This document shows, one piece after another, positions 54,993 through 64,000 of a stretch of 64,000 bases of DNA. Origin of the DNA: Pseudomonas sp. CC120222-01a (GTDB lineage: Bacteria > Pseudomonadota > Gammaproteobacteria > Pseudomonadales > Pseudomonadaceae). Positions within the stretch are counted from its first letter, which is position 1; each line of letters opens with the position of its first letter. Where the stretch lies: positions 186,001-250,000 of the forward strand of contig NZ_QEQQ01000005.1 in the NCBI RefSeq assembly GCF_003097235.1, in the 5' to 3' direction. The notes under the pieces were generated by a model, which was not told the origin of the DNA, made no database searches, and worked only from the letters and a program-made list of their open reading frames with translations. Both the position numbers and the translations under genes were made by a program.

Positions 54993-56894
54993 TTAGATCG
55001 CGCCACGCTGACGCAGCACATCCAGCACCTGCTTCACGCCTTCTTCAACACTGGTGTTCTGGGTATCGATCACCAGGTCAGCATCCAGCGGCACATCGAA
55101 CGGGAAGCTTTCGCCCGGGATGTTGTCGCCACCGGCCGCATACAGGCCCTGTGGGTCACGCTCGCGGCACGCCAGCGGCGAGGCCTGAACGTAAACGGTC
55201 ACCAGGCGCTCCTTGCCGATCAGCGCCTTGGCCTGCTCGCGGCCTTCGGCATCTGGGGCGACGAACGCAGCCAGGGTCAGCAGGCCGGCTTCGTTGAACT
55301 GGCGCGCCACATGGGCGGCACGGCGCCAGTTCTCGGTGCGGCCGGCGCGGTCCTGTGGCAGGCCCTTGTTAAGGTCGTGGCGCAGGTTCTGGCCATCGAG
55401 CACGTACACTGCACGGCCCATGTCGAACAGCTTGCGCTCGACGGCGTAGGCCAGGGTGCTCTTGCCAGCGCCGGACAGGCCGCTGAACAGCACGGTGGCC
55501 GGTTGCTGGCCGAAGCGCAGGGCGCGCTCTTCGGTGGCCACGTGTGCGAGCTTGCCATGCTGGCCAGTGCCGCCGTGCGGCAGGACTGGCGGCGCGATGA
55601 TCATGCCGGCGCCGACGGTGCCGTTGGTCAGGCGGTCGATGACGATGAACGCACCGGTGGTGCGGTTGCTGTCGTAACCGTCCAGGGCGATCGAGGTGTC
55701 CAGAGCCACCTTGACGCGGCCGATCTCGTTCAGTTGCAGCGCGCTGGCAGCGCCCTGCTCCAGGGTGTTCACATCGACCTTGTGGGTGATGCTGGCAATC
55801 GAGCCCGGCACATAGCTGGTGGCCCGCTTGATGTCGTACTTCTTGCCTGGGAGCATCGGCTCCTCGGCCATCCACACCAGCATGGCGTCGAACTGGTCGG
55901 TGACTGGCGGCACGTTATCGGCGTGCACCAGCAGGTCGCCGCGGGAGATGTCGATCTCGTCTTCCATGGTCAGGGTCACGGCCTGGCCTGGGCCGGCGTT
56001 TTCCAGTTCACCTTCGTAGGTGACGATGGACTTGACCCGGCTGCTCTTGCCCGACGGCAGCACCACCACTTCGTCACCCTTGTGCACCACGCCGCTGGCG
56101 ATAGTGCCGGCGAAGCCGCGGAAGTTCAGGTTCGGGCGGTTGACGTACTGCACCGGGAAGCGCAGATCGGTGAAGTTGCGGTCGGCCGAAACTTCGACGG
56201 TTTCAAGGATTTCCATCAGCGTCGGGCCGGCGTACCACGGCGACTGCTCGCTGTGGTTGACCACGTTGTCACCCTTGAGCGCCGACATCGGTACGAAGTG
56301 CAGGCTGCTCGGCTTCAGGTTGATGGCGTCGGCAAACTTCAGGTAGTCGGCCTTGATCGACTCGAACACGCCTTCATCGAAGCCTTTGAGGTCCATCTTG
56401 TTGACCGCGACCACGATGTGCTTGATGCCCAGCAAGGATGCGATGTAGCTGTGGCGACGGGTCTGGGTCTGCACACCGTAGCGGGCATCGACCAGGATGA
56501 TCGCCAGGTCGCAGGTGGACGCGCCAGTGGCCATGTTGCGGGTGTACTGCTCGTGGCCCGGGGTGTCGGCGATGATGAACTTGCGCTTGGCGGTGGAGAA
56601 GTAGCGGTAGGCGACATCGATGGTGATGCCCTGCTCGCGCTCGGCCTGCAGGCCATCGACCAGCAGCGCCAGGTCGACTTCTTCGCCGGTGGTGCCGACT
56701 TTCTTCGAATCACGGGTGATGGCCTCGAGGTGGTCCTCGTAGATCATCTTCGAGTCGTGCAGCAGGCGCCCGATCAGGGTGCTCTTGCCATCGTCGACGT
56801 TGCCGCAGGTCAGGAAGCGCAGCAGTTCCTTGCGCTCGTGCTGGGCCAGGTAGGCGAGGATGTCCTCGCTGATCAGATCAGATTGGTGCGACAT
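54993..56894 (-). CDS. cysN: Bifunctional sulfate adenylyltransferase subunit 1 / APS kinase (CysNC)
   Basis: 633 residues. The N-terminal GTPase (CysN) has GNVDDGKST (31-39), DTPGHEQY and NKMDLKGF; it drives ATP sulfurylase with CysD. The C-terminal APS kinase (CysC) starts near residue 470 with GLSGAGKST and continues [13 protein letters not shown]. The segment equivalent to the phosphorylated serine region of E. coli CysC (FISP) reads FVAP, so that serine is an alanine (about residue 546). The fused protein takes sulfate to PAPS. It starts 15 bp after cysD. Confidence 0.95.
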   Translation of the reverse strand: MSHQSDLISEDILAYLAQHERKELLRFLTCGNVDDGKSTLIGRLLHDSKMIYEDHLEAITRDSKKVGTTGEEVDLALLVDGLQAEREQGITIDVAYRYFSTAKRKFIIADTPGHEQYTRNMATGASTCDLAIILVDARYGVQTQTRRHSYIASLLGIKHIVVAVNKMDLKGFDEGVFESIKADYLKFADAINLKPSSLHFVPMSALKGDNVVNHSEQSPWYAGPTLMEILETVEVSADRNFTDLRFPVQYVNRPNLNFRGFAGTIASGVVHKGDEVVVLPSGKSSRVKSIVTYEGELENAGPGQAVTLTMEDEIDISRGDLLVHADNVPPVTDQFDAMLVWMAEEPMLPGKKYDIKRATSYVPGSIASITHKVDVNTLEQGAASALQLNEIGRVKVALDTSIALDGYDSNRTTGAFIVIDRLTNGTVGAGMIIAPPVLPHGGTGQHGKLAHVATEERALRFGQQPATVLFSGLSGAGKSTLAYAVERKLFDMGRAVYVLDGQNLRHDLNKGLPQDRAGRTENWRRAAHVARQFNEAGLLTLAAFVAPDAEGREQAKALIGKERLVTVYVQASPLACRERDPQGLYAAGGDNIPGESFPFDVPLDADLVIDTQNTSVEEGVKQVLDVLRQRGAI

Positions 56895-56909
56895 GGAGTA
56901 ACCCTGAAA

Positions 56910-57827
56910 TTAGAAGTAGCCTTGGCGTTTCTTGTCTTCCATGGAACCGGCGCCATCGTGGTCGATGACGCGGCCCTGGCGTTCGGACGTACGGGTCAGG
57001 AGCATTTCCTGAATGATGTCCGTCAGGGTCTCGGCTTCCGACTCGACAGCGCCCGTCAGCGGGTAGCAGCCGAGGGTACGGAAACGCACCTTCTTCTTGA
57101 CGATGCGCGCCTTCTCTTCCTCGGACAGGTGCTCGAGGATGCGCTCGTCGTCGATCATGATCAGGGTGCCGTTCTTCTCGATGACTTCACGCTCGGCGGC
57201 GAAGTACAGCGGCACGATCGGGATGCCTTCGAGGTAGATGTACTGCCAGATGTCCAGTTCGGTCCAGTTCGACAGCGGGAAGACGCGGATCGACTCGCCC
57301 TTGTTGACCTTGCCGTTGTAGACGTTCCACAGCTCCGGGCGCTGGTTTTTCGGGTCCCAGCGGTGCTTGCTGTCACGGAACGAGTACACACGCTCCTTGG
57401 CCCGCGACTTCTCTTCGTCGCGGCGCGCGCCACCGAAGGCGGCGTCGAAACCATGCTTGTCCAGCGCCTGCTTGAGGCCCTGGGTCTTCATGATGTCGGT
57501 GTGCTTGGAGCTGCCATGGGTGAACGGGTTGATGCCCTGCGCCACACCCTCAGGGTTGACGTGGGTGATCAGCTCCAGGCCCATTTCCTCGACCATCTTG
57601 TCGCGGAAGCTGTACATCTCCTGGAATTTCCACTGGGTGTCGACGTGCATCACCGGGAACGGCAGCTTGCCCGGGAAGAAGGCCTTGCGCGCCAGGTGCA
57701 GCATCACGGCGGAATCCTTGCCGATCGAGTACAGCATCACCGGGTTATCGAACTCGGCGGCCACCTCGCGGATGATGTGGATGCTCTCCGCCTCCAGCTG
57801 TTTCAAGTGCGTCAGTTTGTCGACCAT
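56910..57827 (-). CDS. cysD: Sulfate adenylyltransferase subunit 2
   Basis: 305 residues, family length. The PP-loop ATP pyrophosphatase motif is [13 protein letters not shown], followed by [22 protein letters not shown]. CysD forms adenylyl sulfate from ATP and sulfate, powered by GTP hydrolysis in CysN. First gene of cysD-cysNC. Confidence 0.96.
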   Translation of the reverse strand: MVDKLTHLKQLEAESIHIIREVAAEFDNPVMLYSIGKDSAVMLHLARKAFFPGKLPFPVMHVDTQWKFQEMYSFRDKMVEEMGLELITHVNPEGVAQGINPFTHGSSKHTDIMKTQGLKQALDKHGFDAAFGGARRDEEKSRAKERVYSFRDSKHRWDPKNQRPELWNVYNGKVNKGESIRVFPLSNWTELDIWQYIYLEGIPIVPLYFAAEREVIEKNGTLIMIDDERILEHLSEEEKARIVKKKVRFRTLGCYPLTGAVESEAETLTDIIQEMLLTRTSERQGRVIDHDGAGSMEDKKRQGYF

Positions 57828-57973
57828 GGCTACTCACGAAAAAACACGAAAAACGATCTTATGGACGGCCTGCGGGCCGTGTTCGAGCGAGCCACTTTAT
57901 CACAGCGGCTGCTTCTATTTAGGAGGCGGGCTAGATCGAAAAAGTCTAACGATATGACTGGGGGTTTGGCTCG
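57828..57973. other. Region upstream of cysD
   Basis: No gene. A GATAAAG box on the minus strand (about 57896-57902) could be a -10 element for cysDNC; no convincing -35 or CysB site was identified by eye. Confidence 0.25.
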
Positions 57974-57981
57974 GCAGGACA

Positions 57982-58055
57982 GGCCTCTTCGCGGGTAGAC
58001 CCGCTCCCACAGGTGTGTGCGATCCCTGTGGGAGCGGGTTTACCCGCGAAGCAGG
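57982..58055. repeat. REP pair between cysD and the Nif3-like gene
   Basis: GGCCTCTTCGCGGGTAGACC (from 57982) faces CGGGTTTACCCGCGAAGCAGG (ending 58055, shown from its inner core). Both carry the GCTCCCACAGG / CCTGTGGGAGC inner arms. The closest match in the window to the consensus P. putida REP. Confidence 0.8.
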
Positions 58056-58066
58056 CGACGCCAATC

Positions 58067-58825
58067 TCAGATGGGATTAGGGCAATCGATGAACAGGTGC
58101 TCCAGGGCGAAGCGCCGCGCCAGGTAATCACCCAGGGCCTGCACGCCATACCGCTCAGTGGCATGGTGCCCCGCGGCAACGAAGCTGACACCGTTCTCCC
58201 GGGCGCTGTGATAGGTCTGTTCGGACGCCTCGCCAGTGAGGTACAGGTCCACCCCCGCCGCAATCGCCGTATCGATGTAGCCCTGCCCGCCGCCGGTGCA
58301 CCAGCCGACCCGGCGAATCATCTCGTCGCCTTCCACCAGCAACGGCTCACGCCCGAGCACTGCCTGCACCCGATGGGCGAAGTCACGGGCAGTCACAGGC
58401 TCGGCCAGCGAACCGACCAGCCCGACCACCTTGGGGTTTTCCGGGTCCAGCGGCCCTTCTACAGTGATGTCCAACTGTCGCGCCAGTTGCACGTTGTTGC
58501 CAACCTCAGGGTGCACATCCAGCGGCAGGTGAAACGCCAGCAGGCTGATGTCGTGCTTGAGCAAGGTCTTCAAGCGGCGCTGACGGATCCCGGTAACACA
58601 CGGGTTCTCGCCCTTCCAGAAGTAACCATGGTGCACCAGGATCAGGTCGGCCCCGGCCTCGACCGCGGCATCCAGCAAGGCCTGGCTGGCGGTGACGCCG
58701 CTGACGATGCGGCTGACCTGCGGACGGCCCTCGACCTGCAGGCCATTGGGGCAGTAATCCTGGATCTTCGCGCTGCCCAGGTAGCGTTCGGCTTCCTCGA
58801 CCAGGGTGTTGAGTGCGACGGCCAT
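58067..58825 (-). CDS. Nif3-like dinuclear metal-centre protein (YbgI family)
   Basis: 252 residues. Metal-ligand segments of the family are visible: DLILVHHGYFWKG, AFHLPLDVHPEVGNN, and near the C-terminus FVAAGHHATERYGVQALGDYL. YbgI/Nif3 proteins form hexameric rings with two metal ions; GTP cyclohydrolase-like roles have been proposed but the function is not settled. Divergent from algW. Confidence 0.92.
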   Translation of the reverse strand: MAVALNTLVEEAERYLGSAKIQDYCPNGLQVEGRPQVSRIVSGVTASQALLDAAVEAGADLILVHHGYFWKGENPCVTGIRQRRLKTLLKHDISLLAFHLPLDVHPEVGNNVQLARQLDITVEGPLDPENPKVVGLVGSLAEPVTARDFAHRVQAVLGREPLLVEGDEMIRRVGWCTGGGQGYIDTAIAAGVDLYLTGEASEQTYHSARENGVSFVAAGHHATERYGVQALGDYLARRFALEHLFIDCPNPI

Positions 58826-58880
58826 GAAAATCTCCTCGAAATCTGCGCTTTTCTCGGGCGCAACGCCTGCAGAACGCCCG

Positions 58881-58886
58881 TATAAT
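58881..58886 (+). promoter_or_regulatory. Candidate -10 element for algW
   Basis: A perfect TATAAT lies 108 bp upstream of algW, in a stretch with CATAAT-like boxes on the other strand too. The matching -35 position (GCGCAA) is poor, so activity is uncertain. Confidence 0.35.
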
Positions 58887-58993
58887 GCCGGCCATTATGG
58901 GCCGTCGCCGGCATCGGGGGAACCGGTGTATGATCGCGCGCGCTCATGCCCCACTGCGCGGCCACCGGCCCCCGCTCTTTCCAGGACTCGTTC

Positions 58994-60154
58994 ATGTTCA
59001 AGGCTTTGCGTTACTTTGGCTGGCCCCTGTTCACCGGTATTCTGATCGCCGTACTGATCATCCAGCGCTACCCGGAGTGGGTCGGCCTGCCCAGCCAGGA
59101 CGTCAACCTGCAACAAGCCCCGCAAACCTCGCGGATCATGCAGGGCCCGGTGTCCTACGCCGACGCCGTGACCCTCGCCGCCCCGGCCGTGGTCAACCTG
59201 TACACCACCAAGGTGGTGAACAAGACCGCCCACCCGCTGTTCGAAGACCCGCAGTTCCGCCGCTTCTTCGGTGACAACCTGCCCAAGCAGCGCCGTTGGG
59301 AGTCGAGCCTGGGTTCGGCGGTGATCATGAGCCCCGAGGGCTACCTGCTGACCAACAACCACGTTACCAGCGGAGCCGACCAGATCGTCGTGGCCCTGAA
59401 GGACGGCCGGGAAACCCTGGCGCGGGTCATCGGCAGCGACCCGGAAACCGACCTGGCGGTGTTGAAGATCGACCTGAAGAACCTGCCAGCCATCACCATC
59501 GGCCGCTCCGACAACATCCACATCGGTGATGTGGTGCTGGCCATCGGTAACCCGTTCGGCGTTGGCCAGACCGTGACCATGGGCATCATCAGTGCCACCG
59601 GCCGCAACCAGCTGGGCCTGAACAACTACGAAGACTTCATCCAGACCGACGCGGCGATCAACCCGGGCAACTCCGGGGGTGCGCTGGTCGACGCCAATGG
59701 CAACCTGGTCGGCATCAACACCGCGATCTTCTCCAAGTCCGGCGGCTCCCAGGGCATCGGCTTCGCCATCCCGATCAAGCTGGCGCTGGAAGTGATGAAG
59801 TCGATCGTCGAACACGGCCAGGTGATTCGCGGCTGGCTAGGCATCGAGGTACAACCGTTGAGCCAGGAACTGGCCGAATCGTTTGGCATGCAGGGCCGCC
59901 CAGGCATCGTGGTGGCCGGTATCTTCCGCGACGGCCCGGCGCAAAAAGCAGGGTTGCAGCTGGGTGACGTGATCCTGAGCATCAACGGCGAACCGGCCGG
60001 TGACGGGCGCAAGTCGATGAACCAGGTGGCGCGTATCAAGCCAACCGACAAGATCACCATCGAGGTGATGCGCAATGGTCAGCAGCTGAAGCTGATTGCC
60101 GAGGTGGGGCTGCGCCCGCCACCGGCACCGGCTGCCAACCCGGAAGATAACTAA
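58994..60154 (+). CDS. algW: Periplasmic serine protease AlgW (DegS-like)
   Basis: 386 residues. One N-terminal membrane anchor (about 11-24), a trypsin-like domain with the triad His123 (LLTNNHVTSG), Asp153 (ETDLAVLKI) and Ser227 (GNSGGALVD), then one PDZ domain (about 280-370). In Pseudomonas AlgW senses misfolded outer-membrane proteins and cuts the anti-sigma factor MucA, releasing AlgU. The start at 58994 places the membrane anchor at the N-terminus; an ATG at 58946 adds 16 unmatched residues. Confidence 0.94.
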   Translation: MFKALRYFGWPLFTGILIAVLIIQRYPEWVGLPSQDVNLQQAPQTSRIMQGPVSYADAVTLAAPAVVNLYTTKVVNKTAHPLFEDPQFRRFFGDNLPKQRRWESSLGSAVIMSPEGYLLTNNHVTSGADQIVVALKDGRETLARVIGSDPETDLAVLKIDLKNLPAITIGRSDNIHIGDVVLAIGNPFGVGQTVTMGIISATGRNQLGLNNYEDFIQTDAAINPGNSGGALVDANGNLVGINTAIFSKSGGSQGIGFAIPIKLALEVMKSIVEHGQVIRGWLGIEVQPLSQELAESFGMQGRPGIVVAGIFRDGPAQKAGLQLGDVILSINGEPAGDGRKSMNQVARIKPTDKITIEVMRNGQQLKLIAEVGLRPPPAPAANPEDN

Positions 60155-60165
60155 GGCTTTGAATT

Positions 60166-60221
60166 GGGGCTGCTTTGCAGCCCTTCGCGGGCAAGCCCGC
60201 GAAGGGCCGCAGAGCGGCCCC
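60166..60221. repeat. Compound palindrome between convergent algW and aapP
   Basis: GGGGCTGCTTTGCAGCCC and GGGCCGCAGAGCGGCCCC flank a perfect CCCTTCGCGGGC-AA-GCCCGCGAAGGG core. It resembles the 4688 palindrome and probably ends both convergent transcripts. Confidence 0.75.
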
Positions 60222-60228
60222 AACAGCA

Positions 60229-60993
60229 TCAGTGCAGGATCTGGCTGAGGAACAGCTTGGTCCGGTCACTGCGCGGGCGGTCGAAGAAGTCATCCGGCGC
60301 GGCCTGCTCGACGATCTCCCCCTTGTCCATGAAGATCACCCGGTTCGCCACGGTGCGGGCAAAGCCCATTTCGTGGGTCACGCAGAGCATGGTCATGCCG
60401 TCCTCGGCCAAACCGACCATGGTGTCGAGCACTTCCTTGACCATTTCCGGGTCCAGCGCCGAGGTCGGCTCATCGAAGAGCATGATCTTCGGCTTCATGC
60501 ACAGCGCCCGGGCAATCGCCACGCGCTGCTGCTGGCCACCCGACAGCTGCCCCGGGAACTTGTGGGCCTGCTCCGGAATACGCACCCGCTCCAGGTAGTG
60601 CATGGCGATTTCCTCGGCCTTGCGCCGCGGCATCTTGCGCACCCACATCGGCGCCAGGGTGCAGTTTTCCAGAATGCTCAGGTGCGGGAACAGGTTGAAG
60701 TGCTGGAACACCATGCCCACCTCGCGGCGGATCGCCTCGATCTGCTTGAGGTCGTTGGTCAGCTCCACGCCATCGACCACGATGCGGCCCTGCTGGTGCT
60801 CTTCCAGGCGGTTGAGGCAGCGGATGGTGGTCGACTTGCCCGAGCCGGACGGGCCACACAGGACGATGCGCTCGCCCTGGCGCACGTTCAGGTTGATGTC
60901 CTTGAGCACATGGAACTGGCCGTACCACTTGTTCACGCCCTGCATCTGGATGATGCCTTCGGGGCCGGCAGGCTGCTTGATCGCTTCACTCAT
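60229..60993 (-). CDS. aapP: Amino-acid ABC transporter ATPase AapP
   Basis: 254 residues. Walker [13 protein letters not shown] signature [15 protein letters not shown], Walker [14 protein letters not shown] and the switch histidine in VTHEMGF. Closest to the polar amino acid (AapP/GlnQ) group. The start at 60993 ([10 protein letters not shown]) lies 10 bp after aapM; a frame from 61101 runs into aapM. Confidence 0.94.
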   Translation of the reverse strand: MSEAIKQPAGPEGIIQMQGVNKWYGQFHVLKDINLNVRQGERIVLCGPSGSGKSTTIRCLNRLEEHQQGRIVVDGVELTNDLKQIEAIRREVGMVFQHFNLFPHLSILENCTLAPMWVRKMPRRKAEEIAMHYLERVRIPEQAHKFPGQLSGGQQQRVAIARALCMKPKIMLFDEPTSALDPEMVKEVLDTMVGLAEDGMTMLCVTHEMGFARTVANRVIFMDKGEIVEQAAPDDFFDRPRSDRTKLFLSQILH

Positions 60994-61003
60994 TTCGAAA
61001 CTC

Positions 61004-62101
61004 CTAACGCTTGTGGCCAGTGTCCAGCTTGCGCTCCAGGTGCATGGAGTAGCGGGACATACCGAAACAGAAAATCCAGAACACCAGGGCGGCGAACACA
61101 TAGCCCTCGGTGGCCATGCCCAGCCAGGCCGGGTCAGCGGCGGCTTGCTTGACGCTGTTGAGCAGGTCGAACAGGCCGATGATGATCACCAGGCTGGTGT
61201 CCTTGAACAGGGCGATGAAGGTGTTGACGATGCCGGGGATCACCAGCTTGAGCGCCTGCGGCAGAATCACCAGGCCCATCGAGCGCCAGTAGCCCAGGCC
61301 CATGGCCGCGGCGGCTTCGTACTGGCCCTTGGGAATGGCCTGCAGACCACCGCGCACCACCTCGGCGACATACGCCGACTGGAACAGGATCACCCCGATC
61401 ATCGCCCGCAGCAGTTTGTCGAAGCTCATGCCTTCCGGCAGGAACAGCGGCAGCATCACCGATGACATGAACAGCACGGTGATCAGCGGCACACCGCGCC
61501 AGAACTCGATGAAAGTCACGCAGACCACCTTCACCGCCGGCATCCGCGAACGCCGTCCCAGGGCCAGCAGAATACCCAGCGGCAAGGCGCCGACGATGCC
61601 CACGGTGGCGATCACCAGGGTCAGCATCAGCCCGCCCCACTGGCTGGTGGCGACGTTGCTCAAGCCCAGTAAGCCGCCGTGCAGCAAGGTGTAGGCGAGG
61701 ACCGGGTACAGCACCAGGAAGCCCAGGCCGTAGAAGGCCTTGCGCGGGAAGCGCTTGATGAACAGCGGCGCCGCGCCGAGCACGGCCAGCCACACGGTGA
61801 GGTCTACGCGCCAGCGCAGCTCGACCGGGTAGTAGCCGTACATGAATTGGCCGAAGCGCTGCTGCACGAACACCCAGCAGGCGCCCGACTGGGTGCAGTC
61901 GGCGCGGGTGGTGCCGACCCAGTTAGCGTCGATCAACGCCCACTGCACCAGCGGCGGTACGATCAGCCACACCAGGTACACGGCGAACAGGGTCAGCAGG
62001 GTGTTGAGCCAGCTGGAGAACAGGTTTGCACGCATCCATGCGAGCACGCCGACGGTTTTCACCGGTGGCGGCATGTCGGGTTTGAAAACATGGGCATTCA
62101 C
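61004..62101 (-). CDS. aapM: Amino-acid ABC transporter permease AapM
   Basis: 365 residues, longer than ordinary His/Gln permeases because of N-terminal extra helices and a periplasmic insertion, as in AapM. The EAA loop is [39 protein letters not shown]. It forms the membrane channel with AapQ. Confidence 0.93.
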   Translation of the reverse strand: MNAHVFKPDMPPPVKTVGVLAWMRANLFSSWLNTLLTLFAVYLVWLIVPPLVQWALIDANWVGTTRADCTQSGACWVFVQQRFGQFMYGYYPVELRWRVDLTVWLAVLGAAPLFIKRFPRKAFYGLGFLVLYPVLAYTLLHGGLLGLSNVATSQWGGLMLTLVIATVGIVGALPLGILLALGRRSRMPAVKVVCVTFIEFWRGVPLITVLFMSSVMLPLFLPEGMSFDKLLRAMIGVILFQSAYVAEVVRGGLQAIPKGQYEAAAAMGLGYWRSMGLVILPQALKLVIPGIVNTFIALFKDTSLVIIIGLFDLLNSVKQAAADPAWLGMATEGYVFAALVFWIFCFGMSRYSMHLERKLDTGHKR

Positions 62102-62111
62102 GGGCGTATCC

Positions 62112-63290
62112 TCACCGCTCGATCAGCGCGATGCGCTTGTTGTACCAGTTCATCAGCAGCGAAATGCTGATGCTGATGGCGAGATAGACACTCATGGTGA
62201 TGGCGATCACCTCGATGGCCTGGCCGGTCTGGTTGAGCACGGTACCGGCGAACAGCGAGACCATCTCCGGGTAGCCGATACCGGCCGCCAGCGACGAGTT
62301 CTTCGCCAGGTTCAGGTACTGGCTGGTCAGCGGCGGAATGATCACCCGCAGTGCCTGGGGGATGATCACCTTGCGCAGGGTCGGGCCATCGCGCAGGCCG
62401 AGCGAGTGGGCCGCTTCGGTCTGGCCATGGCTCACTGAGCGAATGCCCGAACGCACGATCTCGGCAATGAACGCCGCCGTATAGATGGTCAACGCCAGGG
62501 TCAGCGCCAGCAGCTCGGGGATCAGCACCCAGCCGCCAACGAAGTTGAAGCCCTTGAGCTGCGGTACTTCCCAGTGCACCGGGCTGCCGAACAGCAGCGC
62601 GCAGGCGCCTGGAATGACGATCAGCAGCGCCAGCCCCACCCAGAACTTGTGGAACGGCTCGCCGGTTTCGTCGAAACGCTTGTTGGCGTAACGCACCATC
62701 GCCACGATCGCCACCAACGCCAGCACCAGGGCAACAACGAACGGCCAGAAGCCCTCCGCCATCGACGCACCGGGCATGTTCAGGCCGCGGTTGCTGATGA
62801 AGAAGGTGTCGTCGATGTTGATGCTGCCCTTGGGCCCCGGCAGGGTCAGAAACACCGCGAAGTACCAGAACAGGATCTGCAGCAGTGGCGGGATGTTGCG
62901 GAAGGTTTCCACATACACGGTCGCCAGCTTGCTGATCATCCAGTTCGGCGACAGCCGCGCCACACCGATGATGAAACCCAGAACGGTCGCCAGGATCACG
63001 CCAATGAACGTCACCAGCAGGGTATTGAGCAGGCCGATGACGAACACCCGCGCGTAGCTGTCGGACTCCACGTAGGGAATCAGGTGCTGGGCGATGCCGA
63101 AGCCGGCGCTACGCTCGAGAAAGTCGAAACCCGAGGTGATGCCCCGGTGCTGCAGGTTGGTCTGGGTGTTGTGGAACAGGTACCAGCCCAGGCCCACCAC
63201 GAAGACTATCGTGAGAATCTGGAACAGCCAGGCGCGCACACGCGGGTCGTTCAGGGACAGCCCCTTGGGTGCGCCAATTTGATTTTGCAT
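62112..63290 (-). CDS. aapQ: Amino-acid ABC transporter permease AapQ
   Basis: 392 residues with a large insertion between membrane segments, the mark of AapQ. EAA loop: EIVRSGIRSVSHGQTEAAHSLGLRDGPTLRKVIIPQALR. Ten bp before aapM. Partner of AapM in the Aap general L-amino-acid importer. Confidence 0.93.
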   Translation of the reverse strand: MQNQIGAPKGLSLNDPRVRAWLFQILTIVFVVGLGWYLFHNTQTNLQHRGITSGFDFLERSAGFGIAQHLIPYVESDSYARVFVIGLLNTLLVTFIGVILATVLGFIIGVARLSPNWMISKLATVYVETFRNIPPLLQILFWYFAVFLTLPGPKGSINIDDTFFISNRGLNMPGASMAEGFWPFVVALVLALVAIVAMVRYANKRFDETGEPFHKFWVGLALLIVIPGACALLFGSPVHWEVPQLKGFNFVGGWVLIPELLALTLALTIYTAAFIAEIVRSGIRSVSHGQTEAAHSLGLRDGPTLRKVIIPQALRVIIPPLTSQYLNLAKNSSLAAGIGYPEMVSLFAGTVLNQTGQAIEVIAITMSVYLAISISISLLMNWYNKRIALIER

Positions 63291-63321
63291 GAAGTGCCCC
63301 GAAAAATAGGGATTCGAACAA

Positions 63322-63348
63322 CCTGCGGCGGCGGGATGCCGCCGCAGG
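63322..63348 (-). terminator. Intercistronic hairpin between aapJ and aapQ
   Basis: CCTGCGGCGGC (63322-63332) and GCCGCCGCAGG (63338-63348) form an 11-bp GC stem with a 5-base loop, 10 bp past the aapJ stop and without a U-run. Such hairpins after binding-protein genes usually protect the upstream mRNA, giving more binding protein than permease. Confidence 0.6.
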
Positions 63349-63357
63349 GTGCAGCCA

Positions 63358-64000
63358 TCAGCGCACAGGTGGCGCGTACTGGATGCCGCCGTTGTTCCAC
63401 AGGGCGTTCATGCCACGGTCGATCTTCAGGTCGGTGCTCTGGCCCAGGTTCTTCTCGAACACTTCGCCATAGTTGCCGACTTGCTTGACGATCTGCACTA
63501 CCCAGTCTTTGGGCAGCTTGAGGTCCTTGCCATATTCACCGTCCGCGCCCAGCAGGCGGGCGACGTCCGGGTTCTTGGTGGACTTGGCCTCGGCCTCGAC
63601 GTTCTTCGAGGTGATGCCGGCCTCTTCAGCGTTGAGCATGGCGAACAGGGTCCACTTGACGATACTGAACCAGTCTTCGTCGCCTTTACGCACCACCGGG
63701 CCGAGTGGCTCCTTGGAGATGGTTTCCGGCAGCACCACGTAGTCGGTCGGTGCGGCCAGCTTGGAGCGCTGGGCGAACAGCTGCGACTTGTCCGAGGTCA
63801 GCACGTCGCAACGGCCAGACTCCAGCGACTTGGCGCTTTCGTCGGAGGTGTCGAAGGTGATCGGGGTGTACTTCAGGCCATTGGCACGGAAGAAGTCCGA
63901 CACGTTCAGCTCGGTGGTGGTACCGGCCTGGATGCAGATGGTCGCGCCGTCGAGTTCCTTGGCGCTGGAAACGCCGAGCTTCTTGTTGACCAGGAAACCG
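63358..64000 (-). CDS. aapJ: Amino-acid ABC transporter periplasmic binding protein AapJ (partial)
   Basis: The C-terminal part only; the 5' end lies beyond the right edge. The visible protein reads through GFLVNKKLGVSSAKELDGATICIQAGTTTELNVSDFF at the edge and continues CDVLTSDKSQLFAQR, PLGPVVRKGDEDWFSIVKWTLFAM and GMNALWNNGGIQYAPPVR. These are typical of AapJ/BztA family solute-binding proteins for general L-amino acids. First gene of aapJQMP on the minus strand. Confidence 0.92.
   Translation of the reverse strand, partial: GFLVNKKLGVSSAKELDGATICIQAGTTTELNVSDFFRANGLKYTPITFDTSDESAKSLESGRCDVLTSDKSQLFAQRSKLAAPTDYVVLPETISKEPLGPVVRKGDEDWFSIVKWTLFAMLNAEEAGITSKNVEAEAKSTKNPDVARLLGADGEYGKDLKLPKDWVVQIVKQVGNYGEVFEKNLGQSTDLKIDRGMNALWNNGGIQYAPPVR

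Overview
The window looks like core chromosome of a fluorescent pseudomonad, most likely the Pseudomonas putida group. Three things point there. The gene order is that of Pseudomonas genomes: algW-nif3-cysD-cysNC, trpS-zapE, rplM-rpsI, petABC-sspAB, the complete dcw cluster, then lpxC-dciA-secA-argJ. Intergenic spaces carry many REP palindromes of the P. putida type (TTCGCGGGT-n-CCCGC with GGGAGCGG arms). The methionine gamma-lyase is very close to the P. putida enzyme. Base composition is GC-rich, and almost every base is used by tightly packed, often overlapping genes.

Layout, left to right. 0.2-5.6 kb: a DUF481 outer-membrane protein, an alkyltransferase-like DNA repair protein, the muropeptide permease AmpG, an MdfA-like efflux pump and an MscS channel. 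5.7-12.8 kb: YajQ, a ketopantoate reductase, an orphan sensor kinase, a PduO-type cobalamin adenosyltransferase, a Nudix/TenI fusion, a GST and ArgJ. 12.9-16.4 kb: secA and the divergent helicase loader dciA. 16.4-34.4 kb: one long leftward block, mraZ-rsmH-ftsL-ftsI-murE-murF-mraY-murD-ftsW-murG-murC-ddlB-ftsQ-ftsA-ftsZ-lpxC, making lipid II, the divisome and lipid A. It is driven by a recognisable sigma70 promoter with a MraZ operator of three 10-bp-spaced repeats. 34.5-40.9 kb: RNase P RNA, rsmI, then lpoA-yraN-gmhA-dolP and a small lipoprotein (envelope and LPS), facing sspA-sspB. 41.0-44.8 kb: cytochrome bc1 (petABC) and rplM-rpsI. 45.0-52.5 kb: an aldo/keto reductase, a GlxA-type regulator, zapE, trpS, a small hydrolase, zapG, and megL with its divergent Lrp-type regulator. 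54.99-64 kb: cysD-cysNC sulfate activation, a Nif3 protein, the AlgW periplasmic protease, and an AapJQMP amino-acid ABC transporter cut by the right edge.

The only clearly accessory stretch is 53.1-54.9 kb. Three translationally coupled small genes there repeat the order of a DNase colicin operon. The first encodes a stand-alone domain that aligns with the colicin E9/S-type pyocin DNase fold but lacks most catalytic residues. The second is a well-conserved Im9-type immunity protein. The third is a 60-residue lipoprotein in the position of the colicin lysis gene. An unknown 60-aa gene and an opposed helix-turn-helix protein with its own promoter complete the island. It is the best candidate for unusual biology in the window.

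No CRISPR array, insertion sequence, prophage gene or tRNA was recognised.
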